64,000 nucleotides of DNA from JACMNW01 sp963708425 (GTDB taxonomy: Bacteria > Pseudomonadota > Alphaproteobacteria > Rhodobacterales > Rhodobacteraceae): the NCBI GenBank assembly GCA_963708425.1, contig OY970206.1, forward strand, positions 248,001-312,000, written 5' to 3'. Each line of letters opens with the position of its first letter. Positions within the stretch are counted from its first letter, which is position 1. The notes below the pieces were generated by a model, which ran no database searches, had not been told where the DNA came from, and saw only the letters and a list, made by a program, of their open reading frames with translations. A program made the translations under genes and the position numbers. This document shows, piece after piece, positions 58,326 through 64,000 of this stretch.

Positions 58326-59594
58326 TCAGTCTAAACGCAGAACCTGCAGCATTCGTTCCCGCTCGCCCGTATCATTTCTTTGCGACAGCGCCGCAGGCAG
58401 CGCCTCCAGCGACGCGATAGAGTGTCCAGCACGAAAACTATCCACATGCGGCAGCATCTGCCGAATGCCCGATGCACGCGGCGCAAAGCCATCCCAGCGC
58501 AGCAACGGGTTCAACCAGATCAGGCGGCGCGATGACAAATGCAGCCGCTCCATCTGTTTCGCCAGCAGCCCTTCCCCTTCATCCCGGTCCAAGCCGTCGG
58601 TGATCAACAGCACCACCGCCCCCTGCCCCAACACCCGGCGCGACCAATCGCGGTTGAAGGCGGCAAGGCACGCCGCAATCCGCGTCCCCCCCGACCAGTC
58701 TTGTGCCTCATGTCCCGCAGCCGCTAACGCCGCATCCACATCACGCCTGCGCATATGCCGGGTGATATTCGTCAACCGCGTGCCAAAGGTAAACGCATGC
58801 ACCTGCGCCCAGCCCTGCCCCTTGGCATTGGCCACCGCATGCACGAAATGCAGCACCATCCGGGAATAATCCGCCATCGAGCCCGAAATATCGCACAGCA
58901 CTACCAGCGCTGGCCACCGCGTGTTGGGGGCCTTGCGCGCAATCCACGTCACCTCGCCCCCCTGCCGCATCGCCGCCCGCAACGTGCGCCCCCTATCAAT
59001 CCCGGCACCCGTGGCACTGCCCCCCATCCTGCGCGAAGGCAGTGGCCTGATCGGCAACGTCAGCCTTGCCAGCATCCGCTTGGCCTGCGCTGCCTCATCC
59101 GCACTCATCTGCTCAAAATCGAGGCTGCGCAGTCGTTCGTCCGCAGACATCGTCAGGCTGGCATCAATTTCGATCACCGCATCACGGTCATCTTCCCACG
59201 CCGCATCCGCTGGCTTGTCGCGTTCCACCCCATCCAGCAACGCCTCTGCCGCTCGCTTTTCGGCAGGCGCTGCAACCCGTTCCTCCTGCGATCCACGCAA
59301 CGACGGGATCAAAAGGCTCATCATATGTTCCAGAAACTGTGGGTCACGCCAGAACAGCCGGAACACTTGCCCAAACACCGCGCGATGTTCAGGTCGCGAC
59401 ACAAAGCACGCGTGCAGCACCCAGTAGAAATCATCCCGCCGGGTAAACCCCGCCGCCTGCACCGCGCGGATCGCATCCATCACCCGCCCCGGCCCAATCG
59501 GCAGCCCCGCTTTGCGCAACGCCCGCGCAAAATGCGTGATGTTATGGCCAAGCTTGCCTTCGGTGGGCAGGTTCAGGGCAGCATACTCAGCCAT
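58326..59594 (-). CDS. VWA domain protein, CoxE family
   Basis: 422-residue protein of the CoxE type, which works with a MoxR-like AAA+ ATPase (CoxD) to mature the active site of molybdenum hydroxylases such as CO dehydrogenase. The N-terminal half is helical (HFARALRKAGLPIGPGRVMDA). The von Willebrand A domain has the MIDAS DISGSM and TDGLDRD. Start at ATG 59594; an in-frame TTG lies five codons earlier. The ATPase gene is 45 bp upstream. The matching structural coxMSL-like genes are not in this window. Confidence 0.9.
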   Translation of the reverse strand: MAEYAALNLPTEGKLGHNITHFARALRKAGLPIGPGRVMDAIRAVQAAGFTRRDDFYWVLHACFVSRPEHRAVFGQVFRLFWRDPQFLEHMMSLLIPSLRGSQEERVAAPAEKRAAEALLDGVERDKPADAAWEDDRDAVIEIDASLTMSADERLRSLDFEQMSADEAAQAKRMLARLTLPIRPLPSRRMGGSATGAGIDRGRTLRAAMRQGGEVTWIARKAPNTRWPALVVLCDISGSMADYSRMVLHFVHAVANAKGQGWAQVHAFTFGTRLTNITRHMRRRDVDAALAAAGHEAQDWSGGTRIAACLAAFNRDWSRRVLGQGAVVLLITDGLDRDEGEGLLAKQMERLHLSSRRLIWLNPLLRWDGFAPRASGIRQMLPHVDSFRAGHSIASLEALPAALSQRNDTGERERMLQVLRLD

Positions 59595-59639
59595 GATCGC
59601 GAGGCTCAAACGCCTGCAGATGCCGAGCCAGATCGCCCG

Positions 59640-60551
59640 TCATTGCGCGGCCACCCCAACGCGCGCTTCCTCCAACAGCCGCTTCGCCTCGGACCCTTGG
59701 ATGCGCTGAATATCATCTTGATACTTCAAGATCGCCCCCAATGTATCGCCAATTACCTCGGGCGATAGCGCAATCACGTCCAGCGCCAGCAAGCACTTCG
59801 CCCAATCAATGGTTTCCGCCACGCCCGGTTTCTTGAACAAATCCTCGTCCCGCAGCCGCTGCACAAACGCCACCACTTCGCGCGACAATGCAGCTGACGC
59901 TTCCGGCACCCGCGCCGCCAAAATCGCCAACTCGTCCGCGAACGACGGATAGTCCACCCAATGATACAAACAGCGCCGCTTGATCGCGTCATGCACTTCG
60001 CGCGTTCGGTTCGACGTCAGGATCACGATTGGCGGTTCCACCGCATGGATTGTGCCCAATTCCGGGATCGTCACCTGAAAATCCGACAATGCCTCCAACA
60101 GAAACGCCTCGAACGGCTCATCCGTGCGGTCTAACTCGTCAATCAACAGCACTGGCGGTCCGCCATCTTGCGGCCGCATCGCTTGCAGCAAGGGTCGCTC
60201 GATCAGATAGTCCTGCGTGAACAACTCCGCCTTCAGCGCATCACGGTCCGCCCCCCCGCTGGCTTCCGCCGTGCGAATGGCTATCATCTGTGCGGCAAAG
60301 TTCCATTCATACACCGCCGACGCCGCATCAAGCCCCTCATAACATTGCAACCGGATCAACCGCCGACCCAAACTGGCGGCAATCACCTTGGCAATCTCGG
60401 TCTTGCCAACCCCGGCCTCGCCTTCCAGAAACAACGGCCGCCCCAGCCGCAGCGCCAAGAACACCACGGTCGCCAACGGGCGTGAGGCCACATACCCCTG
60501 CCCCGCAAGCATGGCTTCCACGGCGTCAATCGACCCGAACTTGGCAATCAT
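59640..60551 (-). CDS. MoxR/CoxD-like AAA+ ATPase
   Basis: 303-residue AAA+ chaperone. Walker A is EGEAGVGKTE (about 43-52), Walker B LLIDELDR (about 135-142), sensor 1 VILTSNRTREVHDA. The C-terminal lid contains LLALDVIALSPEVIGDTLGAI. With the VWA partner downstream it forms the known MoxR-VWA pair; the further link to XdhC and a molybdopterin-binding protein points to a CoxD-type role in assembling the Mo-Cu or Mo-S centre. First gene of the minus-strand set, divergent from nothing (LysR lies upstream on the same strand). Confidence 0.92.
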   Translation of the reverse strand: MIAKFGSIDAVEAMLAGQGYVASRPLATVVFLALRLGRPLFLEGEAGVGKTEIAKVIAASLGRRLIRLQCYEGLDAASAVYEWNFAAQMIAIRTAEASGGADRDALKAELFTQDYLIERPLLQAMRPQDGGPPVLLIDELDRTDEPFEAFLLEALSDFQVTIPELGTIHAVEPPIVILTSNRTREVHDAIKRRCLYHWVDYPSFADELAILAARVPEASAALSREVVAFVQRLRDEDLFKKPGVAETIDWAKCLLALDVIALSPEVIGDTLGAILKYQDDIQRIQGSEAKRLLEEARVGVAAQ

Positions 60552-60630
60552 TCAATGGCTCCCCAATAGCTCGGCCATGGTTGGCCCCAGCACGCGCTAT
60601 GGTCAAGCCATAGCCACGCAACAATGCATG

Positions 60631-61521
60631 TCAGTCAGCCCCGGCAACATCCGCAATCAACCAATCGCGAAACGCCCGAAACGCCGGAACACCCAAACTG
60701 CGCGCCGGATAGGTCATCACGTAGGGCGTGCTGGTTTGCATCTTCCGGCGCGAAGCCAAACATAACGCTCCTGCCGCCAGATCATCCTGCACCAGCAAAT
60801 CCGGCACCAAAGCCACCCCAAGCCCTGCGCGCGCCGCCGCCAAAACCATGCCAAACTGCTCAAACCTCGGGCCCCGCAACAAGGTAATCGGGTCCAACCC
60901 CGCATCCAGAAACCAATCCAGCCACAAGCTGGGCCGCGTCGCCTGCTGCAACAACGGCAACCGCGCCAAAGCCACATCTTCCAGCGGCCCCTGCATCAGA
61001 CCGGGTGCCGCAACCACCACCAGCGCCTCATCCGCCAGCACATCGGCCTCCGCCCCCTTCACCGGCAGGCTTGCCCGCAAAATCGCCAGATCGCGCGGAT
61101 CACGGTCAAAATCCACCGGGTCCAGCGTCGCCGACAGATCAAACGTCACATCAGGTGCCACTTTGCCGAACCGTGCCAGTCGCGGCACCAGCCATGCCGC
61201 CCCCAGCGTTGGCAACACCGCAATCCGCAACACATCACGGTGACCACCAAAGCTCATCACCGTTTGGGCAGACGCATCCAGATCGGCCAGAATGCGCGTC
61301 GCATCCCCCAGCATCACCCGCCCCGCATCCGACAGCGTCAGTCGCTGGCGCAGCCGATGAAACAGTCGTACCCCCAACCGCGCCTCAAGCGAACCCAACG
61401 ACCGGCTGATCGCCGATTGCGTCAGCCCCAGCGCCAGCGCCGCCTGCGTGGCCGATCCATGCTTTGCAACCTCCGAAAAAGCCTGAAGTTCGGGCAAAGT
61501 GGGTGTGTAGCCATGCCGCAT
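60631..61521 (-). CDS. LysR family transcriptional regulator, probable regulator of gcdH
   Basis: About 296 residues. The N-terminal winged helix-turn-helix reads LPELQAFSEVAKHGSATQAALALGLTQSAISRSLGSLEARLGVRLF; the rest is a periplasmic-binding-protein-like co-inducer domain (from about 90). Start taken at ATG 61521, in line with family length; ATGs at 61530 and 61533 are in frame. It is divergent from glutaryl-CoA dehydrogenase, and in Proteobacteria a LysR protein next to gcdH often activates it in response to glutarate/glutaryl-CoA. A dyad lies between them. Confidence 0.9.
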   Translation of the reverse strand: MRHGYTPTLPELQAFSEVAKHGSATQAALALGLTQSAISRSLGSLEARLGVRLFHRLRQRLTLSDAGRVMLGDATRILADLDASAQTVMSFGGHRDVLRIAVLPTLGAAWLVPRLARFGKVAPDVTFDLSATLDPVDFDRDPRDLAILRASLPVKGAEADVLADEALVVVAAPGLMQGPLEDVALARLPLLQQATRPSLWLDWFLDAGLDPITLLRGPRFEQFGMVLAAARAGLGVALVPDLLVQDDLAAGALCLASRRKMQTSTPYVMTYPARSLGVPAFRAFRDWLIADVAGAD

Positions 61522-61531
61522 GGCCCACATC

Positions 61532-61546
61532 ATGATTATTTGTCAT
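61532..61546. promoter_or_regulatory. Candidate LysR binding site
   Basis: ATGA-N7-TCAT (61532-61546) is a 15-bp dyad of the T-N11-A kind used by LysR proteins, in the 103-bp gap between the LysR gene and gcdH. Confidence 0.35.
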
Positions 61547-61624
61547 CAACTCGTAAAGCCTTATCATTTGAAATCCCCCCCAATTTGGCGTAAATCTAAG
61601 CCAACTTTGCAAGGGATCACCGCT

Positions 61625-62851
61625 ATGGATATGCCAACCAAACCCAGCCTGAAGGCCAAAGACGCCCCAGACCTTGCCCGGTTTGATTGGCAAGACCCCT
61701 TCCGCATGGAAGACCAGCTGTCCGAAGACGAACGCATGATGCGCGACGCCGCCCGGTCTTACGCGCAAGAAAAGCTGCAACCCCGCGTCATCGCCGCCTA
61801 CCGTGACGAATCCACCGACCCGAACATTTTCCGCGAAATGGGCGAAATGGGCCTGCTCGGCGTCACCATTCCCGAAGCCTACGGCGGCCTTGGCGGCTCC
61901 TACGTCGCCTACGGCCTCGTCGCGCGCGAAGTCGAACGCGTCGATAGCGGCTACCGCAGCATGATGTCGGTGCAATCCTCGCTTGTGATGTACCCGATCT
62001 ACGCCTACGGCACCGAGGCGCAACGGATGAAATACCTGCCCAAACTCGCCTCTGGTGAATTCATCGGCTGCTTCGGCCTGACCGAACCCGATGCCGGATC
62101 AGATCCCGCCGGCATGAAAACCACCGCGAAGAAAACCGCCACCGGCTACGTGCTGAACGGCGCGAAAATGTGGATATCCAACGCCCCCATCGCCGATGTC
62201 TTCGTCGTCTGGGCCAAATCCGACGCTCACGGTGGCAAGATCAAAGGCTTCGTACTCGACAAAGGCACCAAGGGCCTAAGCACCCCCAAAATCGGCGGCA
62301 AACTTAGCTTGCGCGCCTCGATCACCGGCGAAATCGTCATGAAAGACGTCGAAGTTGGCGAAGACGCCTTGCTGCCCTTCGTCGAAGGCCTGAAAGGCCC
62401 GTTCGGCTGCCTCAACCGTGCCCGCTATGGCATTGCATGGGGCGTCATGGGGGCCGCAGAATTCTGCATGGCCGCCGCCCGCCAATACGGCCTCGATCGC
62501 AAGCAATTCGGCAAACCCTTGGCACAAACCCAGCTTTTCCAGCTGAAACTCGCCAATATGATGACCGAAATCAGCCTCGGCCTGCAAGCCAGCCTGCGCG
62601 TTGGCCGCCTGCTGGATGAGGCAAACGCCGCGCCCGAGATGATCAGCATCATCAAACGCAACAACTGCGGCAAGGCCCTCGACGCCGCCCGCCTGTCGCG
62701 CGACATGCACGGCGGCAACGGCATTCAGGAAGATTACCAAATCATGCGCCACATGGTGAACCTGGAAACCGTCAACACCTACGAAGGCACCCATGACGTC
62801 CACGCCCTGATCCTGGGCCGGGCGATTACCGGATTGCAGGCGTTCTTCTGA
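61625..62851 (+). CDS. gcdH: Glutaryl-CoA dehydrogenase
   Basis: FAD enzyme that oxidises and decarboxylates glutaryl-CoA to crotonyl-CoA in lysine, hydroxylysine and tryptophan breakdown. The 408-residue acyl-CoA dehydrogenase has GCFGLTEPDAGSDPAGMKTTA (flavin side), WISNAPIADVFVVWAK and the C-terminal NTYEGTHDVHALILGRAITG with the catalytic Glu. NIFREMGEMGLLGVTIPEAYGG and the Arg in LNRARYGIAWG match GcdH rather than short-chain ACADs. Start at ATG 61625 with AAGGGA upstream; an earlier frame start lies in the LysR gene. Confidence 0.95.
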   Translation: MDMPTKPSLKAKDAPDLARFDWQDPFRMEDQLSEDERMMRDAARSYAQEKLQPRVIAAYRDESTDPNIFREMGEMGLLGVTIPEAYGGLGGSYVAYGLVAREVERVDSGYRSMMSVQSSLVMYPIYAYGTEAQRMKYLPKLASGEFIGCFGLTEPDAGSDPAGMKTTAKKTATGYVLNGAKMWISNAPIADVFVVWAKSDAHGGKIKGFVLDKGTKGLSTPKIGGKLSLRASITGEIVMKDVEVGEDALLPFVEGLKGPFGCLNRARYGIAWGVMGAAEFCMAAARQYGLDRKQFGKPLAQTQLFQLKLANMMTEISLGLQASLRVGRLLDEANAAPEMISIIKRNNCGKALDAARLSRDMHGGNGIQEDYQIMRHMVNLETVNTYEGTHDVHALILGRAITGLQAFF

Positions 62852-62856
62852 TACGC

Positions 62857-62886
62857 GGTGGGGCGGCCCTAAAAACCGCCCCCCTC
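62857..62886. terminator. Shared hairpin between converging genes
   Basis: GGGGCGG (62860-62866) / CCGCCCC (62876-62882) encloses CCCTAAAAA. It lies in the 33-bp gap between gcdH and the converging hydrolase-like gene. There is no T tract, so the terminator call is weak. Confidence 0.4.
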
Positions 62887-63958
62887 ACATCGCCTCCATC
62901 GCCTGCCGGATGTACCGGTTCGTCCCGCGCGTCAGCACGAATCGCCCCAACTTGCGCGCCAGCCCCGGATGCCCCTTCGCCAGCGCCCGCTTGAACAACT
63001 CGCGTTGATACCGCACGAAGCCCTTGCGCGCCTTCAGGGCCCGATAGAAATCCGCCTCCGACAGCGTGCCGTTCAACGCCCCCAGCGTGATCTGCGACAA
63101 TATCCCCATCTGATGCAGCGATGACCCCAACCTGTGCCCCATCAAAGGCGCCCGCAGCCGCACCACATTCTTGGCCTTGAACCGCGCCACATGCCCCGCA
63201 TCTAACGGCTCATACGGGTCATACAAAATCGTCACCCGCCCTGCCGCCTTTGATGCCTCGGCCGCATCGCCATACTTGCCGCTAAAATCCCTGCCCCACG
63301 CCGTTTTGTAGCGCGTCTCAAATGGCACCAAGCGCCGATCCAGCGTCGATTGCGGCGATATCGCCACCACATCCGCCCCCGGACAGGCGGCCACAAACGC
63401 GCAAGCCGCATAGCCACCCATCGAGGCACCATAAAACACAACGCGCTTGAAGCCCTTGAAAAACCCGGCCTTTGCCAGATCGTCAAACTGATCGCCAACC
63501 CAGGGATCGCGGTACCAGGTCCAGCCGTTCGCCATCACCCCCAGCATCGACCAGCCCTGTTTCTCGATAAAGCTAAACCCCCATGGCCGGCGATCCTCGC
63601 GCTTGGTCATCGCGATATCAAGGTTGTCGAACGTCACCACCAATGTGTCGCCACGCGGAATATACAGGAACGAATGCTCCGGGTTTTCGCGGTAAAACCC
63701 ATCTTTGCCCGCTAATTCCCGCGCCACCCCGGCCCAGTCGCTGACAAAACCGCCCTCGGGCTGCGTCACCATTGCCTCCGGTGCCACTGGAGCGGCCACC
63801 GGCACTACGGAGGCCACTTTCCCCATATGATCCCCGGCGCGGAACAACACACGTGTCACCTCAACCCCATCAACCTCGCGCTTGGAAAGTGTCTCACACG
63901 CCCCATAGCGACGCAGAAACGGATAGCCGCCCGACCCGGTGCGAATGTCCATAATCAT
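62885..63958 (-). CDS. Alpha/beta-hydrolase-like hypothetical protein (near window edge)
   Basis: About 357 residues. The nucleophile-elbow-like GASMGGYAACAFVAAC near the middle, preceded by a Rossmann-type strand FKRVVFYG, suggests an alpha/beta-hydrolase fold; FSFIEKQGWSMLGVMANGWTWYRDPWV lies just before it. An Asp and a His for the triad may lie in YDPYEPLD and PLMGHRLGSSLHQMG. The last 80 residues are basic and helical. I recognise no named function. The start is uncertain: ATG 63958 has AGGTAG upstream, ATG 63979 is in frame, and the frame stays open to base 64000, so an earlier start outside the window is possible. Confidence 0.7.
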   Translation of the reverse strand: MIMDIRTGSGGYPFLRRYGACETLSKREVDGVEVTRVLFRAGDHMGKVASVVPVAAPVAPEAMVTQPEGGFVSDWAGVARELAGKDGFYRENPEHSFLYIPRGDTLVVTFDNLDIAMTKREDRRPWGFSFIEKQGWSMLGVMANGWTWYRDPWVGDQFDDLAKAGFFKGFKRVVFYGASMGGYAACAFVAACPGADVVAISPQSTLDRRLVPFETRYKTAWGRDFSGKYGDAAEASKAAGRVTILYDPYEPLDAGHVARFKAKNVVRLRAPLMGHRLGSSLHQMGILSQITLGALNGTLSEADFYRALKARKGFVRYQRELFKRALAKGHPGLARKLGRFVLTRGTNRYIRQAMEAM

Positions 63959-64000
63959 CTGGCTACCTGCATGCAGCATCGCATCAAGAACCGGCGCTAT

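Noticed and set aside
59640..60551. CbbQ/NirQ-type ATPase
   Set aside because: Motifs would allow it, but the VWA partner of CoxE type and the XdhC and molybdopterin proteins nearby favour the CoxD/MoxR group.
1..64000. Mobile elements, prophage, toxin-antitoxin operons, rRNA and tRNA genes
   Set aside because: No transposase, integrase, phage structural gene, inverted-repeat-flanked insertion or cloverleaf-like sequence was found on either strand by reading.

Overview
The window is a gene-dense, high-GC alphaproteobacterial chromosome segment, most likely from a member of the Rhodobacterales (Rhodobacteraceae). The grounds are the ctrA-sciP pair, the order pyrH-frr-uppS-cdsA-dxr-rseP-bamA-skp-fabZ-lpxA-lpxI-lpxB, the DUF2849-cysI-cysH-DUF934-ferredoxin reductase operon, TrmFO instead of TrmA, a GTTC-N7-GTTC LexA-type box and intergenic hairpins of a kind common in that family. 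I see no rRNA, tRNA, CRISPR array, transposase or phage gene. No stretch above 300 bases is left without a gene.

Layout. 1-5.9 kb: cytochrome c maturation (ccmF, ccmH) with an enoyl-CoA hydratase/isomerase, then an Lrp regulator divergent from arginase and ornithine cyclodeaminase (arginine to ornithine to proline). 6-13 kb: gyrA and a small overlapping partner, DoxX, tRNA modification genes trmFO and gluQ, hisI, and a NifU/IscU-like protein. 13-20 kb: a 40-residue membrane protein with LexA- and CtrA-like sites, recG, ligA, ctrA, sciP and mnmA. 20-32 kb: a long minus-strand envelope operon running from UMP kinase through undecaprenyl and phospholipid precursors and isoprenoid synthesis to outer-membrane assembly and lipid A. 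32-40.5 kb: miaA, an AraC regulator and a peptide-type ABC transporter with a fused double ATPase. 40.5-47 kb: lytic transglycosylase, ssb, two Fe-S assembly genes split by a SatD-like/DUF3307 pair, tpiA, an EamA transporter and a cytochrome P450. 47-52 kb: an Lrp regulator divergent from the assimilatory sulfite reduction operon. 52-64 kb: an Ala-rich membrane-anchored protein, infC with an AUA start, a CoxD/CoxE/XdhC/molybdopterin-type accessory set interrupted by a large Ala-rich OmpA-family protein, a LysR/glutaryl-CoA dehydrogenase pair, and a hydrolase-like protein at the right edge.

The strongest leads are: (1) the tiny LexA-box-linked membrane protein beside recG, which resembles in design the SOS-induced division inhibitors of Caulobacter; (2) the SatD-like protein, which shows class III nucleotidyl-cyclase-like motifs and overlaps a multi-pass membrane partner; (3) the forced AUA start of infC; and (4) a switch of strand composition on the + strand, from G-rich on the left to C-rich on the right, which could mark proximity to the replication terminus. 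All calls are from reading the sequence; no database search or structure prediction was run.
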